DNA from: Rhodosorus marinus
Taxonomy: Eukaryota > Rhodophyta > Stylonematophyceae > Stylonematales > Stylonemataceae
DNA: 64,000 nucleotides
Reading direction: 5' to 3'
Assembly (NCBI GenBank): GCA_029953675.1
Contig: JAMWBK010000010.1
Span: 682,001-746,000, forward strand
Shown here: positions 23,521-35,025 of the stretch, piece by piece
Position numbering within the stretch: the stretch's first letter is position 1
Layout: each line of letters starts with the position of its first letter
Translations under genes and position numbers: made by a program
Notes under the pieces: generated by a model
What the model saw: only the letters and a program-made list of their open reading frames with translations
Database searches by the model: none
Told to the model about the DNA's origin: nothing

Positions 23521-24831
23521 TACTGACCTTGCGCCCTTGGCATAGTTGGAAGGTCAGGTCAGATAGCTTAGCTAGGATAGTATATTCAGTGTATAGATAG
23601 TATACCCGAAGTAGAATCATTGAGCGCCTCACAATAGCCAGCCTTGCATTGGCAGGCATTGATTACGCTAGTCTGGGGTTACCCCGGGACAGGGAAACAA
23701 TAAAGACGGTACCGAAGTTTGGAGAAATACAACGGAGGTCAAGTATTTCTGACAGGCTCATGCCTGGATTTGGACTGGCTGTGGGTCCAAATGCACCTAG
23801 CTTAGATTAAAGGTTAGCTCCGGGTGAAAGGAACTTGGCATTGGCTTGGGACGCCACCACCAAGCCGCCTCTCAGCGAGCGGCCACCGGCTCGAGAGAGA
23901 GGATGTGGTAGCACCCGTGTCGAAATCACCAGAGCGGCTTTTCGCAAGCGGCTAGTGGTGAGCATGTCAACAGACTTAAACACGTAAAAACGGACAAACA
24001 AGAGCTACAGTAATGCCCAACGTCGTCCCTACGCGTTCAGCGATGACCAATCCCCATCGCTTTCTTGGACGGCTAGATGAGTGGACTGAAGTCTACTCAT
24101 CTTCAACATACTGGCACGAGCTCTCCACTAACCTTTCCAAGCGTTGTCTTCTCAGGTGTCAACGAAGGTATGTACAATCCGAACACACTGTCCCAGTCAA
24201 CTTAGGCCTTCAACAGAATGGGATGAGACAGGCTGTCCCGTGTACGCTGCTTCAGCTGTTAACCCCTTGTGATGCGTCAAAAGAAATCAGTGCTTGATCG
24301 CTTTGCAGGACGAGGAGTGCTAAGGGATACAAAAGCGGTCTTCTTGATAGTGAGGGCTATTCTAGACTGAGCGTCGATGGAAAAAATGCTTCTGCAGCTC
24401 CTAAAGTCCCTGAAAGGCTGTCCTACTAGAAATGTGACACACGAGCTGGCGAGTGGGCAAACTGTCCGATGTGTTGCCCTCCTTACGGTTCATTCCGTTC
24501 ACGTTGAATTCCAGCTTGGTGCGCGGTGCGTTCCTTGGACACTTTGGATACCCCGTGGTGATTCCTGGATGTCTCTTCTGTGCCATGTCAGCTAGGCCCC
24601 CCCGCTTTTACAGCTGAAGTCCACGCAGAAGAGACCCACACAGGAAGGAGGATTTCGCATTCTGCATACTTCCGAAAGGAGGAAGAGAGTTCTCCCGTTT
24701 CGGGGGATTAGAAGGTGCCTCGACTAAATCCGTTTATTAACATTGAGCTCGTTTCCCAGTTGGGTATCTACGCGAGTTGAAATGATAATAGCCTGGGCTC
24801 TACATTCCTATTTCTTGCTGCATACTACCTT

Positions 24832-27800
24832 TTAATTAACACGGTCTTGCTTGAGGACAATCCTATGTGCAGGGAAGGCGTACTTTTGCTGAGCGGCTGA
24901 TTGCCGCTCATTAGATACTTGCTTGGTCATGGATCTCCACCTTGCCTTAACTCCAGGGTCATATATTCGGAGCTAGAAAAAAAGAAAAGAAAACGGTTGA
25001 CTATCGGAGCCCGCAAAGAGGCGTGGAGCTTTTCAATTCACGCGTACCTCGTTCAGCTTCCTAAGCACTTTCTCGTTCGGTTTCGAGTGGTTGCGCTCGA
25101 ATCCGTAATCAATCATCTCATCGAAATTCCGGACCACTCGACTTCGAGTTTCTACTTTCCGACGACTACTGCTCACTCCTTTGAGAGCACCCTTTCCAAC
25201 TTTCTGCGAGACTCTCCTCTAGTCAACGATAAAAGCGTTTGGTAACAATTCAATGACTATTCTCTTAATGGTAGATGGAGGTCTCGTGCAGATCAGTTCT
25301 TACCTCCAACTCAGCAATCTCCTCTACCTGCTCTTCAACTGTTGCCTTCATGTACGTATCATGAAAATTGTAGCAGGAAAACAGCGGATCTGTATAGATT
25401 CCCTTTGTATTCCTCGCAAACTGGTAGACGAACATGAACAGCTTCGGGAACCGATCAGAAAAGTATCGATAGTAGTTCTTCCGCGGATCAGCCACTCCTT
25501 CAACTGGCATGGGTCCAAGAATACTCTGAACGTCTTCGCTTAGCTCAGAATAGTGACTTCTCTTGTTCCTCATCACTCGCAGGAGCCCAGCCGCATTGTT
25601 CTCATAAACCCGCTGTGTCTTCATGTTCCGGGTGCTGAAGATAACAACATAAGCATGCATTAGGGCAAAACCTTGGCGGTCGAATACAATGCCAGGGTTC
25701 ATCTTACTTCAAATTCTTTAGAAAAGTCATATCAAGTTTCAGCTGCCAGTCCAAGAACGCTTCTGCTCCGTCTTCCGCGTTGATTCGTTCCATCAGCCCT
25801 AGTCGCGGATCCTGGAGTTTGTCCGCGATATCACATAGGAACGCGACCTTCCTAGAGTCTGTCCAGAACAGCGGATGATGCTGGATCTGGTCCGCTGATG
25901 CACGAGTGCCAGCATCGTAAACCACCATTCGACTGACAAGATCATGTGCTTCAGGAAAGCACTCCAGCCGTGATAGATCGACCTCCCATTTCATGATCTT
26001 TAGATCCCTCTCATAAGGTCGGTCTCCGAATGGATGATGTCCTCCACTGAGCACGTAGTGGACAACGCACCCGGCTGAAAATATGTCAACCGCCTTCGTT
26101 TGCCTATCTCCGCGAAGGACCTCCGGAGCCCTCCAACCCACGGTACCAACCGCGCCGACACCGGTCATCACAGAGTAGGACGACCTGTCCCCCTCCAGTT
26201 GAGTCGCTAAGCCAACGTCACCAAGTTTCACCTAGGTCAAATGAAAACGATTCTATATCAGTGCGGGCTTGTCAGACTTCCCGCCTTTCAAATGATATCG
26301 TACTTGAACGTCATTTGTCTTCGCATTTCCTCTTGTCAAGAGCACGTTCTGGGGTTTCAAATCGCGATGGACGACTCCAAACATGTGAAGATTTTTGATT
26401 CCCTGAATTAAGTCGTTCAGCGCCGCTATTGTAGCCCCCGGTATAGAATCACCAATGTCTTTCTCCCGCAGAGCAGGATGCTCCTTACAAGCAACCCTTT
26501 CGGCAAGTGTACCCGCACAGAGTTCCAGAGCGAGATATATGTACTCGTGGTCCTCTTCCATTGCAAAGTATCGAACCACGTTCTGGGTACTTTCGTCCAA
26601 ACTGATGAGCATCTGAATCTCCTTGCTCGCAGAATCGTACAAATATCTGAGAAGCCTCTTAACGGCGATTGGCCTGTCTCCTGGCTGAAGCTTCCCTTCG
26701 TAAACGATTGTTCCGTTACTGCCCACACCCAGTACCTTTTGTGACACCCATATACGCCCCACTCCAAAGAAGCCCTGGCGTAAAAAGGAAAGATCAGCAG
26801 CATCGAAACAATACGTGAATACAACGTTGACAAATGCACCTTCCAACTAAAAGCTCTCTGCCAGTGAATCCATACCTCCGGAACCTGTCCATAACTGCCT
26901 GCCGTGGGTTTTCCTGGATTCGCAGCAGTCGCTTGGACCTCGTCCGCATTTTTGGCCTTCTTCTTCTTCTTCTTCTTCTTCTTGTTTGGAGTTTCGTTGA
27001 GCTCCGCTGAGCCTGAACTGCTCTCCCCAGCAACAGCTTTCAGCATGTTACTGCTTTTGGCAGTCGTGCCAGAATCCATTCCCATCGGCGTGGAAAGGAA
27101 ATGCGTTCCTTCCTTTTTTCTGCCCGTGCGATACAAAAGCAGAAGGCTCACTATCAAGGTGCCACAAAATAATACTGCGATAAGAACTTCTATCCAGGAG
27201 GGACCTTCTCTAAGCCCATTACGGGTGCTACGACGATAATTCGTGTTTTGGCCTGCGGGCCCCGGCAAATATCTTTTGCGATCGTCTGGCGGCGATTCAA
27301 AGTACTCGGCTTTCTCGGAGCCGGAGGCAATAGTTGTCGGTCCTACAAGCATTCTCGAACGCCCCTCATCTTCTGCGAGAATTCTTGGAACAAGATTCGT
27401 GCTCGATTCACCGTCAAGTCCCAACGCCTCAGCTTGTTCCGAGATCTCTACTTCGACCCCGTTGAGACCATGAGCCTCCACAGCCAAGGACGGAAGGGTC
27501 TCCGACCAGAGCGTAGAGTCACCATCAAACATGTGTATTTGTTTTCGTGAATGCGAAACCTCAAGCCTGTAAACTGGCTCTTTCTCAGCGCTGTCGTCCG
27601 TGGCATCTCCTGAATAGCCAGGGAGACACTCCCCGTTCTGAAACAAAAGCGGTTTGATGTGATGTATTGACGCATTCATCACTTGCATTCCCGTCGCGGG
27701 CTCTATTACACGCATACCAGACTCCACGCTTCTGAGAATCACCACGTCACTACGTTCGTCCAAAACATCGTCCAAGGACTTTCTCTGCTCGGCATCTGGA

Positions 27801-28600
27801 CAGGACTCCTCGCTAAGAAAATCTATAGAGCCAAACGAAGCGAATTCAGTCGACTAACAAGCTTTTATCTTCGGTGACTTTCCATAGCACGATACTTCAC
27901 GTACCATGATCAGCGTAAGACAAAGCCCGTAAGACTTTCCCTGTACACCGATCAACGTAGAATGCTTTGGTCTCTCGATAGCTCAAGAGAACAGATGGTT
28001 TCGAACCAACTGGAGAATGTAACTGGTCCACTGGCTGCACCTCCTCCTTGTCCTCATCGTAGAAGTAGATGTTACCATCCACGCCTGCAACGACCTCCGG
28101 CCAGTCTTCTCTTGACCAGGAAGTTGCCGAGGGTTTGGGGAAGTGCACGCTCCACATTCGATTCCCTTTGGGGCACAGCGTTAAAACTCAACGTTAGCGA
28201 CGAACAGCATATCACAGCAAAGCAATTGACCCCCCCCCCCCACTTCCCGCAGCCTCTGCAGCTCTCTTTCCCCGCACGGCATAAAACAAGCGCAGTAAAA
28301 CAATAAGGCAACACATGCAACTCAAAAAAACAGGAGAAAGTTCAACAAAGCGGAGCGGGTGATTTTCTCACCATTCTCAGCATTGTATGCGTGCAACGAC
28401 CCGTCCAACAGCGAGACAAGTACCATTCCATTGCTCTCACCAACGCATGAGCTCGCGTGAGCACCCACCACCGAGCCCCTCCGCAAACCAAAATCCCGGT
28501 CAGGTTCAGCCCCCTTTGTGCTCACACCCAGCAAACCGCAAAATATCAAAACTAGGCCCACCAACCCCATCCCAACAAACCTACCACCCAAACTCCCCAT
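24832..28600 (-). CDS. IRE1: IRE1: ER stress sensor kinase/endoribonuclease
   Basis: Eight exons: 28372-28600, 27905-28165, 26876-27822, 26304-26774, 25708-26231, 25304-25634, 25048-25218, 24832-24972; 1024 aa. A signal peptide (MGSLGGRFVGMGLVGLVLIF onwards) opens a lumenal domain with beta-propeller-like turns (HAYNAENGNRMWSVHF, VAGVDGNIYFYDED). One membrane span follows at about 372-394 (WIEVLIAVLFCGTLIVSLLL), then K9 at about 444-452. The kinase (about 485-745) has GVGSNGT, AVKR (Lys518), HRDLKPQN (615-622) and GDVG instead of DFG. The KEN RNase domain contains RVMRNKRSHYSEL and YYRYFSDRFPKLFMFVY. The protein senses unfolded protein in the ER lumen and cleaves RNA on the cytosolic side. 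The last two exons extend about 100 residues past the usual end of KEN proteins; the donor of exon 3 could instead be at 26840 in the same phase. Confidence 0.92.
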
Positions 28601-30020
28601 CCTTCCTCAAAATGAGGTTCCGCCTCCCTCCACACCACACCCAACCACCCACCCACCCCCCCACCACCCCCTACTGCCAGCAGACACACCTCTTCACCCT
28701 CCTCGCCTTCCCTCCTCCCCCTCCCCACCAGCCAATAAAGCTCTGTCTTTGTAGGCTAACAAACCTCCCATTTCAATTCGAAAAACATAGATTGGGACAT
28801 TCCAAAACAATTCGGTAAAAGCAACACGGTTCTTCTGGTGTTGTTTCAGCCAGACTAGTGTGAAGTCTTTTGTTATCTGGATCTGGCTATCTGCCTTACT
28901 CTCTCTCCTCTATCTGCCTAGCTCGAAGAGGAAGAAGCAGGACGTACGAGTGTGAAATCGGGTTTATCGATTGAAGCTCCTTCTTTGGAGGTGGAAATCG
29001 GTTGGTTAAATGTTCTCCAAGCTCTTCACTGTGAAACGTCTGAAACAGTGCCGAGCTCACCATCTCTGTCTAATCGTGACGTCCTGTTCAGCATATCCTC
29101 GAGTTCTACGAAATCACACCTGTCATCGATTTTTTAAATTTACTGGAGGCAGAAGCTCGCGCAAAGCTATCTATCACAAGCAGCGAGCACTTAAGAAGCG
29201 AAGGCCCAGTGCGTCTAAAACCGGATGAAAAACACATTACATAATTCTTATCATATAATTACATTAGTTATAACATAACGCAATAAATACTAAAATAATT
29301 CAATATTCAAGGGCTAAAAACGGATTGATTTTATATGGAGTATTTTCTGCTACTTTAGGGTTTTTCAGATCCGCCCTAAAAGGCAAAAAACACTCAATTG
29401 CTTCCGATAGAAGACTATCATATCTGAATTAGCAAAAACAGAGGTGTACATTCGGTGTCGACCCCGAGTTTGGGGTTACGTTAGGACAGGGTTCGGATAT
29501 TCTTCAATCAACGACACATATTGATTGGCTTTTCAATCTTCTTCTTCCCGGACACTTGATTCCTGCACGTCTGAAAAACTATTTGAAGGCTTTATGACAG
29601 TCTGTCGACCGGTAGTCATCAGTCAATATATGAGAGTAGCGCATCTTCATATTCCTAAAAAAAATCATGATTCAATATCTAAACCGTAGATGATTGATTA
29701 TTAGACGAACGTTGATTGAGCCGCAGCCGTTTTTATCGGACTGATATCGGACAAGCGTTTTTGAATCATTTCAACAAGCTGCAGTTTTTACATTTATTCA
29801 ATAATCTAAATTTAATCGGACGGTTTATGACGGTTGGGTTGAGCGGTGATTTGATCAATCCCCTAAACGCCAAACTTGGGTTGTCAGAGATACCGTAAGT
29901 GTCTAGGAGCTCTTAAGCGGAATCCTCTAGGCAAGCATCTGATGAAGCCTTCTCATTCCAAGAATTGCGGGAGAAAGGGAGGTTGGACAGGAGCACTTCC
30001 GTGAAACTCTTTCCGCCAAC

Positions 30021-30136
30021 GGTTCCACGCGATTCGCCTGAATTCCCAGGAATGCAAATATCATTTGGTTAAGAGTCCCGGTTCCACGCGATTCGCCTGA
30101 ATTCCCAGGAATGCAAATATCATTTGGTTAAGAGTT
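30021..30136. repeat. 59-bp tandem duplication
   Basis: Copies at 30021-30079 and 30080-30136 start GGTTCCACGCGATTCGCCTG and end GGTTAAGAGT; identical over at least 56 nt. Confidence 0.95.
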
Positions 30137-31289
30137 CGTGTTAGATTTCGTTAGTGTCAGGGACATCCCGAGATTTTGGTTTCGGGCGTAGGGGGGAAGC
30201 TGATTTGAGAATTGGAGACCACGAATGCATTCTAAGTTTCCTCTTTAATTTGGGGTGTCGCCTGTGTTCTTGGTCTTGCACCCATCGAGATTCGGATTTG
30301 CGAAGGCTTTATGATGCAGAAACCCATTCCCCCAACCCCCTTTAGGGACAGCACCAGTCCGTTGGGTGGACGGAGACTCAGGGCGAAGACCCAGGGGGGC
30401 ATTTTGGCTTCGAGGTGTTTGCTCTTCCCTTTACGGTGATGCTTGGATTTATGGAGCATGTAAAGGTTTGTATCCTGCTGCGACTAGGCTCCACGAGCAG
30501 AATATAGCGATGGTGAGGTTTCTGCTCTGTCTACCGCTCAAACTCATTTTGAGTTTTATTCCTCCAGTCCGGCCGTTCGACGTCGTTCAGGTCGATCCTC
30601 GCAATCAGCAGATCGCGTTTGTCCCGCTTCAACTAGATTAAGAGGGGACAGGGTCCTCCCTATTCTAATGATTCGCGTGGTTTCTGTGTTTGGAATTTCC
30701 AAGTTAATTTAAATATATCGGGCATGTCCTGCTGTCCTTGCTGCAGTGGTGTTGACTCTGAATGAACGATGATGATGAGTGTAACGAGTGTGGCCAACCG
30801 AAACTCGCTCTTGTTTTGAATCAAACCAGCCGTGATGCCTGAAATGTCTGAAGTTCCATTGAAACGGGTACAGCATATCTCTAGCCGATCAATTCTGCAT
30901 GGGCGCATTGGCTGGTTGGGAACTCCGCTTAGTACTACTTCTTCTCAGGACGTCCCAATCTGTCTTTTCACATGCATGAACATCCATTCGTCCTGTGGGG
31001 TCAGCAGGTTGGACGTCTTGGATAAATATCGTGGACGAGCGTCCAGCGTCTTCCCCGGTGGAGGGCGCTCCCAATGGTTGTTTTGTGCTCTTGAACTTAA
31101 AAGGTGCACCCTATGCAGACTTCCCAAGCGTGCTTTCGGAGACGCATGGACAATTTAGCGCGTTCGCACTTGCAGCGGCAATCGTGAATAAAGGATGATG
31201 GTGAATCTTGAACTTGCATGCTAAGTTGAAGGTACCAGCTTCAGCGTGAGAACAGGCTATAACCCGCTAAGGTTTCTACATTCCCAAAA

Positions 31290-32000
31290 GAAACTTACCT
31301 AGGGACAAACCCCGATACATTAATCGACTGATGCTGTTCCAATTCGATATCGAATACAGGAAAACATCGCAGCCCATCGAGCTGGGTTGCCATTCAGCAG
31401 CTATCAGCTCGGGTCTCTCCAACGTGCGCGACTGGGAGAACTCAGAATTTTCGATCATATTCGAGGAAACGCATTAGTGCCGCAGCAGGGATTTAAACGA
31501 CTTGGTAATCTATTCTACCTCTTCATCGTGCTTGCGTTCCAAAGAATCTGGTTCTTGCCGCTGTCAGGGCGACCATTTCTTGTTCGTGCGTCGAATATCG
31601 TCCTTCCGTGTGTGTGAAATTTTCTGAGCAGGAGGTGACCGGGTGTTCGGCATCGTTGAACAACTTCTGGAGGAGTACCACTCCGATCCCTAGGGGCTGG
31701 CGTCCGTGTCTTTGATGAACCGTCGAATGCTGACATCGCGAAAATCGCTGCCATACAAAAGTGGAAGCCATTGGGAAAACGTCAGTGATGTGCGTTCTTT
31801 CTTAGGATTCGCAGACTATCTGCGAAGTTTCATAGCGCAATTTAGTATTGCGGACGCATCGGGAGTCGACCTCGGGAGGAAGCAGACGCAACGAGGATAC
31901 CCCGTCGCTTTCGAGAGTCGAAAATTTAGCAGGGCGGAAAAGCGTTGCGCAGTCCACGAACGAGAGGTGTTCAAACCACTTGGCTTCTGAATTCCGACAG
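31290..32000. mobile_element. Scrambled Ty3/gypsy retrotransposon relics
   Basis: Three pol fragments are visible. 31300-31400 (+) reads RDKPRYINRLMLFQFDIEYR, the end of gypsy RNase H. 31523-31700 (-) reads LGIGVVLLQKLFND, HPVTSCSENFTHTEG and YSTHEQEMVAL, the start of RNase H in opposite orientation. 31730-31990 (+) reads ADIAKIAAIQKWKPLGK, then after a frameshift VSDVRSFLGFADYLRSFI, then YPVAFESRKFSRAEKR with VHEREVF. The order and orientation are not those of an intact element and frames are broken, so these are decayed, rearranged copies. Confidence 0.8.
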
Positions 32001-32174
32001 GGATCGAGGGCTAAAAATCGTCCTCTAACATGGGCTAATAACTATGCTCCAACATCCCCACTAGGTTGCCTCAACAGCAACATTGTTCTCACATTGCCTT
32101 ATTACCAACCAACCAAGCAATAAAGTCTAACCCTGAAACAGGTTCACCACTACTGAAAATGAGCATATTTTATA

Positions 32175-32223
32175 GAAAACAAGATCAAAATATATTTGGT
32201 AAATAGAGTTTGATCTTGTTTTC
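32175..32223. repeat. 15-bp perfect inverted repeat
   Basis: Arms 32175-32189 (GAAAACAAGATCAAA) and 32209-32223 are exact reverse complements around a 19-nt AT-rich loop. It lies in AT-rich intergenic sequence after the gypsy relics. Confidence 0.9.
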
Positions 32224-33361
32224 TTGTATATTTAACGCCATATTCTTGTTTTGAGAGATTTGAACTAAAAGCTTAGCCGATATCTTTTAAAAAGACTTAA
32301 TACGCAAAGTGTATTTCACAATTGTTTTCAAAATATGCATTTTATATGCTAATTCTAAGAAGATATCTTATTTTACGTTCGATACTAAATGTCTAGCTGC
32401 TAGCAGTTGAGAGCATGGGGTTCGCAGCGCTTAAGCTACCGTTTCGAGTTTCAGCTTGGCCTGGTCTGAAGCTGGTTGCTTGAAGAATCAGCACATCCAA
32501 AGTGATTTCGATTTTAGCAAAAGGAGTGCACGTCACGGTACAGCAAGCTCGACGACGACCTTTACGATTAAGAGCAGTATCTGGCTCTAAAAGGCGTGAA
32601 AAAGCGTCTAGAGGGAGGAAGGACGGATCTTGATTGAACTGTGAGCAGCTAGAGCCAATGTGGATTTAACCGGCGATCCAAACGCCCCTTTCGATCCCTC
32701 CACCAAACCTATGGAGTCATCGGATCAGCCAGGTTGCCCTTGATGTTTCGAGTGGAGTGTACCGCGCGCACATCGCGTATATTCTCCGAGCGGAGTGTGT
32801 GTATCCATCGGAATCGGTCTAAGATTCACGGAGACGCCGGACCATGGGTATGCCTATCTCCGCCTTAGATCCGTACGTTGCGGATCACACAAGCGGGACT
32901 TCCTGCTGAGAAGCTGTAAATGTCTTCAGCCCGATTCTTCTCAGGGCTCTCTATTCGTCACAGAAAGCTCGAGTATGGTATCAATGTAGAGTTGTATCTC
33001 GTCGATGTTGCGATGGACCAACCTGCCTCCACAGGAGTCTAGGGTACCAGCGTAAACAGCTTGAGAACTTTCCTGGAATGCAGCACTTTCGCCTGCGCTG
33101 AAGAGGTCTTCAATCCAGCGCAATCCTTCCGTGGACTTACGAGGCCGGCCAAAATGGTTAACGTTTGTTTTACTGTTATGCAATCAGCAATTCCGTTTTG
33201 GCACATAACGCGTGCTTCTCTCTAATAAACCAATCCTGTTTCGAGACATACTATCCAAAAAACCCCTCGCTCCCTCAGACCACTGCGCACCATCATTTGT
33301 TTTACACGCCAAAACTGGGCGGCCTCTCTGTGGTAGTGAAGTTGCAAACTCAGAAGAACAG

Positions 33362-33840
33362 TTACCTTGTGTTTGCGAATATCTTTGGCGCAGCCTGAAA
33401 CAAAAGAAACCTCATTTCAGCAAATGCGGGACGGAAAGGGTGTCTCCGTCGTTTTCTAGACTTACGCATTTATCAATGCATTTCCAAAAGTCAAGATACT
33501 GTCCAGTGCAGTGTGCTTCTCCGGTGGTATCATCTTCTATTCTCTTTTGGCATGCTTCATATGCTCTCAACTCCTAACCAATACGAGAGATCATCACCGA
33601 ACAATGTGAATACAACACGGCGAGGACAATCAAGTTCTAAACAACCCGGCTCTGAGCGCGACCCGGTCCAAAGCGCCGGGACAAGAGATTCTCAAAGCCG
33701 ATCACAATTCATCGGCAGTACGGCGATGGCCCAATAAACACAGGAAAGTGCCTTAGAACGGATCTCACCTTTCCGCACTTCGGCTTGCACCCTTCCTCAT
33801 AAACCTCCTTCATATCCACGGGCTCCTCCTCCTCCGCCAT
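33362..33840 (-). CDS. QCR6: Mitochondrial complex III hinge subunit (QCR6/UQCRH)
   Basis: Three small exons, 33769-33840, 33466-33573 and 33362-33394, each phase 0, encode 70 aa. Exon 1 gives an acidic start (MAEEEEPVDMKEVYEEGCKP, then KC). Exon 2 gives AYEACQKRIEDD, HCTGQYLDFWKC and IDKC. Exon 3 gives AAPKIFANTR and stop. The paired CxxxC/CxxxxxxxxxxxxC cysteines of the family's helical hairpin are present. The protein sits on the intermembrane-space side of the cytochrome bc1 complex and assists cytochrome c1 to cytochrome c electron transfer. Length is close to the mature family size, with no presequence visible. Each exon is too short to stand out as an open frame; the gene was found by splicing. 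Confidence 0.9.
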
Positions 33841-35025
33841 CGCTAGTTGTTGGGTTAAGCTAAACGCCGTGGCAACGCAGCCCAAAAAAAGCACAAAGAA
33901 ATGAGTTCCCACCAATACAACAAAAAAAAAAAAAAAAAAGAAGAGGGGAGGAGACAAGAACAAGTATGCAACCCAAAAGCTCACCTCCAGCAAAACCAAA
34001 CCCTATATATACCCCCCAACCTCCCGTTCCACCTCCCCCACCCACCCCACCCCAAAGCAATCGCCTCGTCATACCACCAAAAACAAAAGAAAAACAAAAC
34101 AAGCAAGCTCATCGACCCCAAAACTCCCATATTTGGCCCCCCAAAACAGAGCTCTAAACACCATTTCCCCCATTTCAAAGCAATCCAACCAAAAAAAACC
34201 ACCCCAACGACCTCCCTCCCCCCCTCCAATTTATTTCTTCAAACAACAAAAAACAACTGCCCCCCTCATCGAGTAAGAAACCCATCGTCCACTGACCTAC
34301 ATCGATCAAACCCTCCCCCCCCTATTTTCTTGCATGAAAAAAGTCACGACTTTTGCCACAAATTTCCAAATTTCATCAATATCCCAATCGGATGATTGAA
34401 ATTGCATACAAAAGTCAACCCCCTCACTCCCTACCGCTCACGATCCATCTGCTTCGTGAAAGAACCATTGGAACCCTCTCGGATGGCCTACCATCGATAA
34501 TTCATATTTTGGAATAAATAATGGTTGCAACGGGGGTGAAGGAGGTCCCGGCCCAACTGTTCGATGGGAATCGATGATTCAATCAATATGACGACAATAT
34601 AGATTGAGATTTGTCGTTTTAGGTGAGGTTGGGTGTTTTGGTTGGGAAGTCTTTGGCTGAGAGTGAAAACGACTGACTAGCGGTGATTTTTCAGTCATCG
34701 TTTTGTTGTCTACGGGATAAGTTGGAAGTGCTTGACCTCGATTTTTGTTGCCCTTGTGCTCGTGCCCTGGGCAGCAAACGGGAGACCGGAGGACCACGAC
34801 GCCACATTTGTACATGCTTTGTTTTTGGTCAGTATCAGTATCCTATCGCTTCTGCCTCTGTAGTTTCTGTTGCTAATAAAGCCAGTTTCTGAGGGTTAGC
34901 GCGACACGGCTATCTCCTCTCTATGTGCCTGCTTTCCTTGGTCAGAGTGAGTACAACAAAATCCTGTCGCTCTTCTCTCTTCAATAATTCATTATAGTTT
35001 TTTCCAATCGGCAGAAGCAGAAGAT
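33841..35025. other. Intergenic, low complexity
   Basis: A-homopolymer at about 33922-33939; strongly C/A-rich plus strand through about 34,340, likely upstream sequence of QCR6. The remainder to 35,025 includes the 3' side of the OS-9-like gene. No gene recognised. Confidence 0.5.

Larger units (their letters stand above)
20165..24831. other. Intergenic, repeats and retroelement debris
   Basis: No host gene recognised. It contains C-rich and A-rich tracts (about 20,450-20,640; 21,410-21,500), a CA microsatellite, a ~100-bp dispersed direct repeat and a Ty1/copia relic, each listed separately. About 23,800-24,830 has small open frames but nothing identifiable. Confidence 0.55.
28601..33361. 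other. Intergenic, retroelement relics and repeats
   Basis: 28,600-28,760 is C-rich upstream sequence of IRE1. 29,220-29,860 is AT-rich with no coding signal. A 59-bp tandem duplication lies at 30,021. Ty3/gypsy fragments occupy 31,290-32,000, and a hairpin lies at 32,175. Minus-strand frame 32,941-33,183 is open but unrecognised. No host gene is supported. Confidence 0.5.
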
